Made by a program: the position numbers and the translations under genes. From Spirochaetia bacterium (GTDB taxonomy: Bacteria; Spirochaetota; Spirochaetia; CAKZLE01): 55,492 nucleotides of DNA. Location of the stretch: assembly GCA_021736385.1 (NCBI GenBank), contig JAIPFY010000014.1, positions 1-55,492 of the forward strand, in the 5' to 3' direction. Numbering within the stretch: position 1 is the stretch's first letter; each line of letters begins with the position of its first letter. Positions 39,559 to 48,376 of this stretch are shown piece after piece. Below the pieces are notes generated by a model. That model was not told the DNA's origin. It worked only from the letters and a program-made list of their open reading frames with translations, and did no database searches.

Positions 39559-40611
39559 ATGGCGCGTAAGAGTTTAATGAAAGGATTCAAAAAGCCTAAA
39601 GGCATTATCTTTGAGCATAGTACCGTAGAAAACACGTATGGTAAGTTCGTTGCTTATCCATTCGAACGTGGGTTTGGTACTACCACAGGTAATACCCTGC
39701 GACGTGTCCTTTTGTCTTCAATACAGGGGTACGCGGTAACTGCTGTGAAGTTCACAAGCTATGATAGTGAAGGAAATCCGCACATGATCTCGAGTGAGTT
39801 CGAATCACTGCCTGGTGTAGTAGAAGATACTCCCGAGATCATCGCGAATCTGAAGAAACTTCAGATACTGATGCCTGCAGAGGTAGAAGAAAAGGTTCTG
39901 CTGATCGAGTGTAAAGGCCTGGGTACAGTGACCGGTGCAGACTTTGAGAAAGATACCGTAGAGATCCTGAACAAGGACCTCCTCATCTTTACCAGGATGG
40001 AAGATGCCAACATCGACATGGAGGTCCAGATAGACCTCAATCGTGGGTATGTCCCTTCTGAACTCAATGAAAAGTACATCGAGGAGATCGGGACCATACC
40101 GATCGATGCGGTATTCTCACCGGTGCAGAGGGTCAAGTACTCGATCGAGAACTGTCGTGTAGGTCAGCGTAACGACTATGACAAGCTGATACTTGAGATC
40201 TATACCGATGGAACGATCCTTCCTCAGAATGCATTGGCAGAGGCAGCGAAGATCGCCAAGGATCACTTCACCATATTCATAAACTTCGATGAATCGATCA
40301 TTAATCACAGCGATGAGGTCGATGAGGAAGAAGAGAAAGTACAGCAGATTCTCAACACTCCTGTAGAGGAACTGGAGCTCTCTGTGAGATCTAGTAATTG
40401 TTTGAAGAATGCAGATATCCGATCTATCGGCGATCTGACCAGAAAAACAGAAGAAGAGATCGCAAAGACTAGAAACTTCGGTAAGAAATCATTGACCGAA
40501 ATTAAAGAGAAGTTGAAAGAATGGAATCTGAGTCTTGGTATGACCGACTACAGTGTTCTTAAGACTTCTATCAGAATCCCAGGGAATAAGGAAGAAGATA
40601 ATGAGGCATAG
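39559..40611 (+). CDS. rpoA: RNA polymerase alpha subunit
   Basis: A 350-residue protein (E. coli 329). The N-terminal domain (about 1-235) dimerises and starts polymerase assembly; [20 protein letters not shown] is its hallmark. An acidic linker ([13 protein letters not shown]) leads to the C-terminal domain (about 270-335), with [16 protein letters not shown] and [14 protein letters not shown], that contacts UP-elements and activators. The last codons overlap the start of rplQ by 11 bp. Confidence 0.98.
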   Translation: MARKSLMKGFKKPKGIIFEHSTVENTYGKFVAYPFERGFGTTTGNTLRRVLLSSIQGYAVTAVKFTSYDSEGNPHMISSEFESLPGVVEDTPEIIANLKKLQILMPAEVEEKVLLIECKGLGTVTGADFEKDTVEILNKDLLIFTRMEDANIDMEVQIDLNRGYVPSELNEKYIEEIGTIPIDAVFSPVQRVKYSIENCRVGQRNDYDKLILEIYTDGTILPQNALAEAAKIAKDHFTIFINFDESIINHSDEVDEEEEKVQQILNTPVEELELSVRSSNCLKNADIRSIGDLTRKTEEEIAKTRNFGKKSLTEIKEKLKEWNLSLGMTDYSVLKTSIRIPGNKEEDNEA

Positions 40612-41032
40612 AGTTGGCTTTAACAGGCTGGATAGAAAGACAAGTCATCGAAAGGCAATGTTACGAAACATGGTAACATCGTTATTCAGATATGAACGCA
40701 TAACCACTACCAAGGCAAAAGCTCTGGAAGCGCGTCGTATCGCTGATAAGATGATCACTCGTGCAAAAGAGGACACTGTACACAGCAGAAGAATCATTGC
40801 CAAAGACATCGGGGACAAAGAGATCCTCAACAAGCTCTTCACAGAGATCGCACCGATGTTCCAGGAACGAGCAGGTGGATACACCCGTATCCTCAAACTC
40901 GGGCAGCGACAGGGTGATGCCGCAGAAGTAGTACTTCTTGAGCTGGTCGAAAAGACCGAGGACAAGAAAGAAGAGAAGAAGAAGGCAAAGAAGAAGGCTC
41001 CTAAGAAGGCAGCTGAAGCTGCTGCTGAATAG
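40601..41032 (+). CDS. rplQ: 50S ribosomal protein L17
   Basis: A 143-residue protein (E. coli 127). [20 protein letters not shown] is the conserved start and lies within the end of rpoA, so translation is coupled; a longer open frame from 40553 is not supported. The extra length is a charged C-terminal tail of Lys, Glu and Ala ([20 protein letters not shown]). Last gene of the ribosomal cluster, with a terminator 36 bp downstream. Confidence 0.96.
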   Translation: MRHRVGFNRLDRKTSHRKAMLRNMVTSLFRYERITTTKAKALEARRIADKMITRAKEDTVHSRRIIAKDIGDKEILNKLFTEIAPMFQERAGGYTRILKLGQRQGDAAEVVLLELVEKTEDKKEEKKKAKKKAPKKAAEAAAE

Positions 41033-41067
41033 CACTTCTCACAGCACATTCGAGACGAACATCATAG

Positions 41068-41099
41068 CCGCTCTCCTGCATGCAGGTCAGCGGTTTTTT
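41068..41099 (+). terminator. Terminator of the tuf-rplQ cluster
   Basis: CCGCT (41068-41072) pairs with AGCGG (41089-41093) outside CCTGCA/TGCAGG (41075-41086), with a two-base internal loop on each side. Six T follow (41094-41099), then C. A classical intrinsic terminator. Confidence 0.9.
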
Positions 41100-41353
41100 C
41101 TTGCACTGCGGATACACCTTCTCCCTCCTGGCCTCGTATCATCTCTGCATCCGCTCGGGCAGGGTTCCGGCTCCACAAGAGAAAGAGATCGTTGTTCTAC
41201 GATGTCTGTCTGAGGCTCTCATCATCTCCCGGACGGGTCGCCTGAAACCTACAATAATCCAATATGTGTCATTCTAGAACATGATATATGCACAATACAC
41301 ATAATGAAAGAGTATTGACTAATTATAAAATACGATTACCACGCTGAACCTGC
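41100..41353. other. Intergenic region between rplQ and rny
   Basis: Part of a 377-bp gap. I see no gene: the short frames here have no ribosome-binding site or recognisable product. The last 90 bp are very A/T-rich and include TTGACT (41315) and TATAAA (41324) that are not spaced as a promoter. They may act as an UP-element for the rny promoter. Confidence 0.5.
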
Positions 41354-41382
41354 TTGACATTGCAGAGGGTCTTGCATATTAT
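41354..41382 (+). promoter_or_regulatory. Promoter of the rny operon
   Basis: A perfect TTGACA (41354-41359), 17-bp spacer and TATTAT (41377-41382). The expected start is near 41389, giving a 20-nt leader that carries the GGGGGA ribosome-binding site of rny. Confidence 0.8.
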
Positions 41383-41409
41383 GAAAACAAATAATATTGG
41401 GGGAAGTAT

Positions 41410-42942
41410 ATGTCAAGAATAGCACTATACATAATTCTTCCTCTCTTCGGTGTAATTCTAGGTTGGTTAATTCGTTGGCTGTATGCGAAATTTCAGCTTT
41501 CATCTACTGAGCAGAGAGCCGCGCGATTGAGTGAAGAAGCGGTCAAGGAAGCTGAGGCTAAAAGCCGTGAGATTCAGCTTGAAACTAGAGATCAGCTGCT
41601 TAAAGAGCGGCATCAACAGGAACGCGAAAACAGAGAAAGAAGAAATGAGCTGCAGAGATATGAAAAGAGGATTCTGCAAAAAGAAGAAAATCTAGAAAAG
41701 AAGCAGGCAGCACTCGATCAAAGCAAGAGAGTGCTTGCAGGACGAGAGGAACAACTGACGGTTCGTGAAGAATCGGTAGCACAGGAAGAGGGGCGTTGGA
41801 AGATCGAGCTGGAGAGAATAGCCGGCTTGAGTACGGAAGAAGCGAAACAGATGATCATCCAGAGCATGGAGAACGAAGCCAAGCGGGATGCACAGGTACT
41901 GGTCAACAAGATCGAACAGGAAACCGACATCAAGGCGGAGAAGATCGCCAGAGATATCGTGGTTACCACGATCCAGAGGATCGCCACTGAAGTGAGTTCT
42001 GAGATCACGGTCAGCTCGGTCAACTTGCCCAGTGATGAGATGAAAGGTCGTATCATCGGACGAGAGGGGCGCAACATCAGGACCCTCGAGACCCTCACCG
42101 GTGTCGATGTCATCATCGATGACACCCCTGAGGCTGTGGTGATATCCTGTTTTGATCCGGTACGGAAGGAGATCGCGAAGAAGTCTCTTGAGCGACTGGT
42201 CCAGGACGGAAGGATCCATCCTGCACGGATCGAAGAGGTCGTACACAAAGTGACCCGTGAAGTATCACGAGTCATCTCGGATGAGGGTGAGAAGGTCTTC
42301 TTCGACCTTGGCATCCACAACGTGAGTCAGGAGCTGGTACGGGCCCTTGGCAGATTATACTATCGTACCAGCTATGGACAGAATGTCCTGTACCATTCCA
42401 AAGAGGTAGCAGTACTTTCAGGGATGATCGCAGCGGAAGTCGGAGCAGATCGCGATATCGCGATGAGAGGCGGGATCCTGCATGATATCGGAAAGGGTAT
42501 CGAAGCGGAAGGATCTGCCAACCATGCCGAGATGGGTGCTGAACTGGCAAAGAAACTGGGAGAGGATCCACGAGTCATCAATGCGATCCTGTCACATCAT
42601 AATGATGTCGAACCAAGCTGTATCGAGTCTATCATCGTGCAGATCGCTGATGCGATCTCAGCATCCAGACCGGGTGCCAGACGAGAGACGTTGAACAACT
42701 ACATCAAACGACTGGAGAATCTTGAGAAGATCTCCAACAGTTATGATGGTGTGGAGAAGTCCTATGCAGTGCAGGCCGGTCGGGAATTGAGAGTACTTGT
42801 GAACAATGATGCGGTCGACGATGTCGAAGCCAAGGACCTGGCAAAGAACATCGCCAAGAGGATCGAGGCGGAACTGCGGTATCCCGGACGCATCAAAGTA
42901 ACAATCATACGAGAGACTCGAGTTGTCGAGTACGCGAAGTAG
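41410..42942 (+). CDS. rny: Ribonuclease Y
   Basis: A 510-residue membrane-anchored endoribonuclease that starts mRNA decay. The N-terminal helix ([21 protein letters not shown]) is followed by a long charged coiled coil (about 35-190), a KH domain with [15 protein letters not shown], and an HD domain with [10 protein letters not shown] and later [10 protein letters not shown] carrying the metal-binding His and Asp. The length is close to the B. subtilis protein (520). A GGGGGA ribosome-binding site is present. The next gene, ymdB-like, is also its neighbour in Bacillus. Confidence 0.97.
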   Translation: MSRIALYIILPLFGVILGWLIRWLYAKFQLSSTEQRAARLSEEAVKEAEAKSREIQLETRDQLLKERHQQERENRERRNELQRYEKRILQKEENLEKKQAALDQSKRVLAGREEQLTVREESVAQEEGRWKIELERIAGLSTEEAKQMIIQSMENEAKRDAQVLVNKIEQETDIKAEKIARDIVVTTIQRIATEVSSEITVSSVNLPSDEMKGRIIGREGRNIRTLETLTGVDVIIDDTPEAVVISCFDPVRKEIAKKSLERLVQDGRIHPARIEEVVHKVTREVSRVISDEGEKVFFDLGIHNVSQELVRALGRLYYRTSYGQNVLYHSKEVAVLSGMIAAEVGADRDIAMRGGILHDIGKGIEAEGSANHAEMGAELAKKLGEDPRVINAILSHHNDVEPSCIESIIVQIADAISASRPGARRETLNNYIKRLENLEKISNSYDGVEKSYAVQAGRELRVLVNNDAVDDVEAKDLAKNIAKRIEAELRYPGRIKVTIIRETRVVEYAK

Positions 42943-42996
42943 GGCTGTACTCCAGCGTACAGCCTCCTGTCAGGCTCTGCAGCATGGCTGCAGGGC
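42943..42996 (+). repeat. Two hairpins between rny and the ymdB-like gene
   Basis: GGCTGTAC-TCCAGC-GTACAGCC (42943-42964) starts right after the rny stop codon. GCTCTGCAG-CATGG-CTGCAGGGC (42974-42996) ends 16 bp before the next start. Neither is followed by T residues, so transcript processing or partial attenuation is more likely than full termination. Confidence 0.5.
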
Positions 42997-43012
42997 AGAG
43001 AGATAGAAACAA

Positions 43013-43810
43013 ATGTCAAAGAAGACGATCGAAGCTCTGTTCCTGGGTGATATCTGTGGAAAACCCGGGAGCAGAGCTCTCTTTATAGGCCTCAAACAGA
43101 TCATCAAGGATCACAACCTGGATATCGTCATCGCAAACGGAGAGAATGCTGCTGACGGCTTCGGGATCATGCCCGAAGATGCTGATACCTGCTTCGCAGC
43201 AGGAGTCGATGTGATCACCTCAGGCAACCACATCTGGCAGAAGGAAGAGATCAGAAGCCGTCTCGATTCAGACAGCAGGATCCTCAGACCTGCGAACTAT
43301 CCGCCGGGCGTCCCGGGACACGGGGTCACCGTCATCGATGCGCACGGTATCCCGATCGCTGTGGTAAACCTGCAAGGACGGCACAGCATGCCTGTGACCG
43401 ACTGTCCCTTCAGAGCAGCCAAAGAGCTGGTAAAGCAGCTCAGACCCAAGACGAAGATCATCCTCATCGATTTCCATGCAGAGTCTGCAGAGGAGAAAGA
43501 GGCCCTTGCCCTCTATCTTGATGGACAGGTCACCGCTCTGGTGGGGACCCATACCCATGTGCAGACCGCTGATGAGAAGATCCTTCCCAAAGGGACCGGC
43601 TATATCACCGATCTCGGTATGACCGGGGCGGGGATGAGTGTCATAGGCAGTGACCCTGCCGTCTCGATCGCCAGACAGATCACCCAGATGCCGCTCAAGA
43701 GCGAGATAGCAGATGTCCCTGCGATGGTGAACGGACTGATCGTCACTATCGACACAGAGAGCGGGAAGGCGCTCGAGCTCAAACGGCTGAGGGTCTTCTA
43801 CGCGATATGA
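43013..43810 (+). CDS. YmdB-like metallophosphoesterase (TIGR00282 family)
   Basis: A 265-residue calcineurin-like phosphoesterase. Metal-binding motifs in order: FLGDICGKPG, NGENAADG, SGNHIW, DFHAESAEEK and GTHTHVQTADE. The B. subtilis member YmdB hydrolyses 2',3'-cyclic AMP and affects biofilm and motility gene expression, and it is encoded next to RNase Y as here. An in vivo role in this organism is inferred only. Its stop codon overlaps the tlyA start by four bases. Confidence 0.92.
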   Translation: MSKKTIEALFLGDICGKPGSRALFIGLKQIIKDHNLDIVIANGENAADGFGIMPEDADTCFAAGVDVITSGNHIWQKEEIRSRLDSDSRILRPANYPPGVPGHGVTVIDAHGIPIAVVNLQGRHSMPVTDCPFRAAKELVKQLRPKTKIILIDFHAESAEEKEALALYLDGQVTALVGTHTHVQTADEKILPKGTGYITDLGMTGAGMSVIGSDPAVSIARQITQMPLKSEIADVPAMVNGLIVTIDTESGKALELKRLRVFYAI

Positions 43811-44610
43811 AGAAGAGACGCAGAGCCCTTCTTCAGCTTCTGTGTGAGCGCTACCCCGACATCGAACGGGAGCGGCTGCTGGCCATGATCATGTGTCGTG
43901 ATGTAGCTGTCGACGGTGGGAGGATCACCGATCCCAGACTGCCGGTAGCGGTCGATGCGCTCATCGAACTGCACGAAGGTGGTTACGTCTCACGGGGCGG
44001 TATCAAACTCCAGCACGCCATCAGGACCTGGGATCTCGAGATACGGGGAAATGTCTTCCTCGATGCAGGAGCATCGACCGGAGGGTTCACCGATGCCCTG
44101 CTGCAGCACGGGGCCAGAGCCGTCTATGCTGTGGATGTGGGGTACAATCAGCTTGCCTATTCGCTGAGGAGCGACCGGCGCGTCACCAGCATGGAACAGA
44201 CGAACATCATGCATGTCGACGGCCTTGAGCCGGCCCCTGCAGCAGCAGTTGCTGACCTCTCCTTTCGGTCGATCTCCGGAGCAGCCTCTCATATCCTGGG
44301 GATGTGTACCCTGGGGTGGATGGTCGCACTGATCAAACCGCAGTTCGAGCTCAACCATGAGCTTACGGAATTCGACGGGGTCATTCGGGATCCTGAGGAT
44401 GTCCAGCGGGTGATGATGAAGGTGTTCGCCCAGCTCAAAGAGGAAGGAGTGGGGGTAGTCAGCTGCATCAGGTCCCCCATACGCGGGGCGAAGGGCAACG
44501 TGGAGTATCTGGCAAAGATGAGGATGGCCGATGACCGCAGGGAGGAACAGCTCAATGCCTCCGGGTTCAGAAGGAGCATCGAAGACGATCAGAAGCTGCC
44601 ATTATCATAG
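43807..44610 (+). CDS. tlyA: TlyA-family rRNA 2'-O-methyltransferase
   Basis: A 267-residue enzyme with an N-terminal S4 RNA-binding domain (about 1-60) and a FtsJ-like Rossmann methyltransferase domain. FLDAGASTGGFTDALLQHGA is the S-adenosylmethionine site. The family methylates cytidines of 16S and 23S rRNA (C1409/C1920 in Mycobacterium), which affects capreomycin sensitivity, and was first described as a haemolysin. VADLSFRSI and IKPQFELN carry the catalytic-core Asp and Lys. The ATG overlaps the preceding stop by four bases. The 3' end overlaps the opposite GerMN gene by 22 bp. Confidence 0.93.
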   Translation: MKKRRRALLQLLCERYPDIERERLLAMIMCRDVAVDGGRITDPRLPVAVDALIELHEGGYVSRGGIKLQHAIRTWDLEIRGNVFLDAGASTGGFTDALLQHGARAVYAVDVGYNQLAYSLRSDRRVTSMEQTNIMHVDGLEPAPAAAVADLSFRSISGAASHILGMCTLGWMVALIKPQFELNHELTEFDGVIRDPEDVQRVMMKVFAQLKEEGVGVVSCIRSPIRGAKGNVEYLAKMRMADDRREEQLNASGFRRSIEDDQKLPLS

Positions 44611-45164
44611 TAGATCTCTTTCCCATCGACCAGGATGATACACTCATTGATGAAGCTCAGACTCTGTGCCGTCGCGGCGATCTGCCTGCAGGCGAACTCA
44701 GTACCTTCCGGGCCGAAGCGGCTCACCGACTGCAGTTCCTTTGAGAACTCCAGATACACCGCCTTGCTGCTGATACTGCTCCCGATGAGCATCGTCTCCG
44801 GTGGGATCAGGGAGATCTTCCCCTCTGTGAGTTCCTCGAGCGTCGGTCCTGCGAGCAGCTGCTGGATCAGCCCGTCCACCCCGTGAGAGTGGTCGGCCTT
44901 CGCAGGGGAGCCTGAGAGGATGAGCGTCCCGTTCTCCTCGGGAGCCAGGAAGTAGAGGACCGCCTGGTAGTAGATAGCCTGGGAGTTCCTGGTCACCGAA
45001 CGAGCTGATCGGTAGTCCTGCACCGTCTGCTGCAGCTCTGATCCCCGGTACGCCCTGAGCGCCCTGGGGATGCTGTATGCTGAAGAGATGATGATGATGA
45101 TAACCAGAAGGATCCACATACCGTTGGGGATCCTGCTGCCGCTGTGCTGTCTGTTGTCCTGCAT
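44589..45164 (-). CDS. GerMN-domain membrane protein
   Basis: A 191-residue protein with one N-terminal transmembrane helix (about residues 15-33, WILLVIIIIISSAYSI) and a GerMN domain from about residue 65: VLYFLAPEENGTL, then LIQQLLAGPTLEEL, PPETMLIGSSI, AVYLEFSKEL and ECIILVDGKEI. This fold was named after the spore germination protein GerM but occurs in many non-sporulating bacteria, where its role is mostly unknown. There is no lipobox. It stands alone on the minus strand between two plus-strand operons and diverges from ptsI. Confidence 0.82.
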   Translation of the reverse strand: MQDNRQHSGSRIPNGMWILLVIIIIISSAYSIPRALRAYRGSELQQTVQDYRSARSVTRNSQAIYYQAVLYFLAPEENGTLILSGSPAKADHSHGVDGLIQQLLAGPTLEELTEGKISLIPPETMLIGSSISSKAVYLEFSKELQSVSRFGPEGTEFACRQIAATAQSLSFINECIILVDGKEIYYDNGSF

Positions 45165-45184
45165 GCCTGTTTCAGCATACTGGA

Positions 45185-45213
45185 TTCGCAGCAGCAGAGC
45201 AACTGCTTAGAAT
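45185..45213 (+). promoter_or_regulatory. Candidate promoter of the ptsI operon
   Basis: TTCGCA (45185-45190), 17-bp spacer, TAGAAT (45208-45213). The start point would be near 45220, just before the GAGGAG ribosome-binding site at 45233-45238. Confidence 0.4.
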
Positions 45214-45243
45214 AAACAACGGAAAGGTTAATGAGGAGTCTTC

Positions 45244-47037
45244 TTGGAATTTGACATCAGGGATAAAAGTACGTATAGTATCACTACCATGAGAATAATG
45301 AAAGGTATTGCCGCTTCTTCCGGTATCGTGATAGGTAAAGTCTTCCTCTATGCGACACAGTCGCTCAAGGCACCGAGGTATATCATCTCCGATGGTGATA
45401 TCACCCAGGAGAGCATCCGGTTCAAGGACGCCCTCTCACGTGCAAAAGAAGACCTGTTTGCACTGAAGAAGAAGACAGAACGCGATCATGTCGGGAAGGA
45501 CCTCGATATCCTGGACACCCATATCATGATGATCCAGGACCCTGACTTCGAAGATAAGATCCTCGATGGTATAGAGAGTCGACTCATGAATGCCGAGTGC
45601 ATCATCGAGGATACCATACAGCTTATGATCAGTTCTCTGGAACAGTCGCAGGATGAGTACCTGCGGGAACGGACCATGGACCTGTATGACATACAGAGCA
45701 GATTGCTCCATCAGCTCATGTACATAGAACGGGCATCGCTTACCGATATCTCCGAGGAGGTGGTGCTGGTAGCCAATAACCTGCTCCCCTCTGAAGTGCT
45801 GACGATGAACAAGAAGTTCATCAAGGGGATCGTGCTCGATACCGGGGGGAAGACCTCCCATACGGCTATCCTGGCACGAGCCTTCGAGATACCTGCGGTG
45901 ATCGGATTATCATCGGTATCGCAGAAAGTCGCCAACAGCGATATGATGATCGTCGACGGGAATCACGGGAAGGTGATCCTCAGGCCCAATCGGCAGACCA
46001 TCGATGAGTATAAGAGCTTCCTTGAGCAGTGGGAGCTCCATGAAGCGGAGATGCTGAGCTTCAATGACCTCTCAGCCAGGACCCTGGACGGAAGACGGGT
46101 CGAGCTGAAGGCGAACATAGAGATCCCTGAAGAGGTCGAATCAAGTGTCTCTCACGGTGCTGAGGGAGTCGGTCTGTATCGATCGGAGTTCCTCTTCATG
46201 AGACCGGGAGAACATGCCTCTGAGGATGAGCAGTTCCATGAGTATTCACGCGTGATGAAAGGCATGAAGGATCATGGACCGGTGACGATCAGGACGATCG
46301 ATGTAGGCGGGGACAAGATGATCCCCGGACTCGAGGACTTTGATGAGGAGAATCCCATTCTCGGATGGAGAGCGGTACGGTTCTGTCTCTCGAGGCCCGA
46401 CATCTTCAAGATCCAGCTTCGTGCCATGTTCCGTGCATCGGTCTATGGGAAGCTGCGTATCATGTTCCCGATGATCAGCGGGATCGAAGAGCTCGATCAG
46501 GTGATCGAGATAGTCGAAGAAGTGAAACGTGAATGCCGGAGAGACGGCATCGCATTCGATGATCGGATAGAGTTAGGGTCCATGATCGAAGTCCCTTCAG
46601 CAGCACTGATCGCTGATATCATAGCGAAGAAGGTCGATTTTCTCTCGATCGGAACCAATGACCTGATCCAGTACACGATCGCTGTCGATCGTGGCAACGA
46701 GAAGATCGCATATCTGTATGAGCCCCTCCACCCCGGGGTGCTGCGTATGGTCAAGATGATCATCGATAAAGGACATGAGGCGGGAGTCCCTGTCGGCATG
46801 TGCGGTGAGATGGCGGCAGACCCATTCTACACCGTGGTCCTTTTGGGTCTGGGACTCGATGAATTCAGCATGAGTCCCGCAGCCATCCCTGAAGTGAAAC
46901 GGATCATACGATCTGTCAGCATGGATGATGCAAAGGCACTAGTCAGTGTCATCATCGGTATGGACTCGTACCATGATATCAACTCATATGTTAGGAATTG
47001 GATGAATGAAAGATTCGAAGTCTTCAATTACGAATAG
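45244..47037 (+). CDS. ptsI: Phosphoenolpyruvate-protein phosphotransferase (PTS enzyme I)
   Basis: A cytoplasmic enzyme that moves phosphate from phosphoenolpyruvate to HPr. The active-site His lies in GGKTSHTAILARAFEIPAV. The phosphoenolpyruvate-binding barrel has GVGLYRSEFLFM and ends with GMCGEMAADP, including the conserved Cys. The TTG at 45244 has a good GAGGAG five bases upstream and gives 597 residues, about 16 more than usual; the family-typical start would be the ATG at 45292 or 45301 (MKGIAASSGIVIGK), which lacks a ribosome-binding site. No HPr or sugar permease gene lies in the window, so it may serve regulation or other loci. Confidence 0.93.
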   Translation: MEFDIRDKSTYSITTMRIMKGIAASSGIVIGKVFLYATQSLKAPRYIISDGDITQESIRFKDALSRAKEDLFALKKKTERDHVGKDLDILDTHIMMIQDPDFEDKILDGIESRLMNAECIIEDTIQLMISSLEQSQDEYLRERTMDLYDIQSRLLHQLMYIERASLTDISEEVVLVANNLLPSEVLTMNKKFIKGIVLDTGGKTSHTAILARAFEIPAVIGLSSVSQKVANSDMMIVDGNHGKVILRPNRQTIDEYKSFLEQWELHEAEMLSFNDLSARTLDGRRVELKANIEIPEEVESSVSHGAEGVGLYRSEFLFMRPGEHASEDEQFHEYSRVMKGMKDHGPVTIRTIDVGGDKMIPGLEDFDEENPILGWRAVRFCLSRPDIFKIQLRAMFRASVYGKLRIMFPMISGIEELDQVIEIVEEVKRECRRDGIAFDDRIELGSMIEVPSAALIADIIAKKVDFLSIGTNDLIQYTIAVDRGNEKIAYLYEPLHPGVLRMVKMIIDKGHEAGVPVGMCGEMAADPFYTVVLLGLGLDEFSMSPAAIPEVKRIIRSVSMDDAKALVSVIIGMDSYHDINSYVRNWMNERFEVFNYE

Positions 47038-47041
47038 AACC

Positions 47042-48376
47042 ATGCCGACCGTAGCCATCATAGGCAGACCGAATGTCGGCAAATCGACCCTGTTTAACAG
47101 GCTCATACATAAACGACAGGCGATCACCGATGCCATGCCCGGTGTGACGCGAGACCCGATCTTCGCCCAGTGGTCGATCAATGACCGGGCAGTGGAGCTG
47201 ATTGATACCGGCGGTGTGAAACTCGATCAGGAGGGGCTTGATGCCCTGGTCACAGCGAAGAGCTACGAGGTCCTCAAAGAGGCGGATGTGATCATCCTGC
47301 TGCTGGACATCCTCGATGTGACTCCTGAGGATGAGACCCTCATAGAGGCACTGCGACCTTACGTCAGAAAGACGATGCTGGCAGTGAACAAGATCGACAC
47401 CCCCAAGCGTGAAGACCTGCTGTGGGACTACTACGCCTTCGGGTATGAACATGTGGTAGGACTCTCTGCAGAACACGGGCTGGGGATCGATACGGTGGAA
47501 GAGACGCTTGAGAAGATGATCGATTTCTCAGCCTACGAGGGCATCGAACCCGAACCCACTGTAGAGCGGGAGATCCGCATAGCGGTACTCGGGAAACCGA
47601 ATACCGGGAAATCGACGCTGACGAACAGGCTGCTGGGGCGCAATGCCTCCATCGTCAGTGCTATCCCCGGGACGACCCGTGATGTGGTGACCGGGGATTT
47701 CTCCTATAAGGGGACAACCTATACCGTCCTTGATACCGCAGGTATCAGGCGCAAGAGTAAAGTGGATGAAGATGTCGAATACTATTCGGTCAACCGGGCG
47801 ATCAAGACCATCGATGAGGCCGATATCATCTTCCTCATGGTCGATGCGGCACTGGGACTGGTCGAGCAGGATAAGAAGATCGCCAGCCTGATCGTGAAGA
47901 AAGGCAAAGGGGTGGTCATCGTCCTCAACAAGTGGGACCTGGTAAAAGACCTGCCCAATCAGATGGATGCGATCAAAGACCGCACCCGCTTCATGTTCCC
48001 CATCCTCTCCTTCGCACCTCTGGTCCCTATCTCTGCTGAGACCGGAGAGGGGATCGATAAACTCATCAGTGCAGGCTGGGGAGTATGGAAACAGCTCAAT
48101 ACCCGGGTGGAGACCTCACGGCTGAACAAGTCGCTCCAGCTGTGGCTCGAACACTACGAACCGCCCAGAGGGTCCAAGACCTTCTATAAGATCTACTACG
48201 GGACCCAGACACGCACAGCCCCGGTGGAGTTCCTCTTCTTCGTCAACCGATCGAAGGGGTTCCCTTCCGGCTACCTGCAGTATATGACCAATGCCATACG
48301 AAGAGACCTGGGCTTCACTTCGATACCGCTCAACGTGGAGATACGTGAGAGGAATCGAAGAGGAAGAGATGAATGA
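47042..48376 (+). CDS. der: Ribosome-assembly GTPase Der (EngA)
   Basis: A 444-residue protein with two GTPase domains in a row and a KH-like C-terminal domain; it acts in 50S subunit maturation. G1 motifs are GRPNVGKS and GKPNTGKS, G3 DTGG and DTAG, and G4 NKID and NKWD. MPTVAIIGRP at 47042 is the conserved start; an ATG at 47006 would overlap ptsI by 32 bp and has a slightly better upstream sequence (TAGGAATTGGATGA), so the start is not certain. It probably shares a transcript with ptsI and overlaps the next gene by four bases. Confidence 0.95.
   Translation: MPTVAIIGRPNVGKSTLFNRLIHKRQAITDAMPGVTRDPIFAQWSINDRAVELIDTGGVKLDQEGLDALVTAKSYEVLKEADVIILLLDILDVTPEDETLIEALRPYVRKTMLAVNKIDTPKREDLLWDYYAFGYEHVVGLSAEHGLGIDTVEETLEKMIDFSAYEGIEPEPTVEREIRIAVLGKPNTGKSTLTNRLLGRNASIVSAIPGTTRDVVTGDFSYKGTTYTVLDTAGIRRKSKVDEDVEYYSVNRAIKTIDEADIIFLMVDAALGLVEQDKKIASLIVKKGKGVVIVLNKWDLVKDLPNQMDAIKDRTRFMFPILSFAPLVPISAETGEGIDKLISAGWGVWKQLNTRVETSRLNKSLQLWLEHYEPPRGSKTFYKIYYGTQTRTAPVEFLFFVNRSKGFPSGYLQYMTNAIRRDLGFTSIPLNVEIRERNRRGRDE

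Noticed and set aside
41033..41353. Short open frames after rplQ
   Set aside because: They run through the rplQ terminator and have no start signals or recognisable product.
43955..44167. Alternative frame inside tlyA as a second gene
   Set aside because: It overlaps the methyltransferase core in another frame and has no supporting signal.
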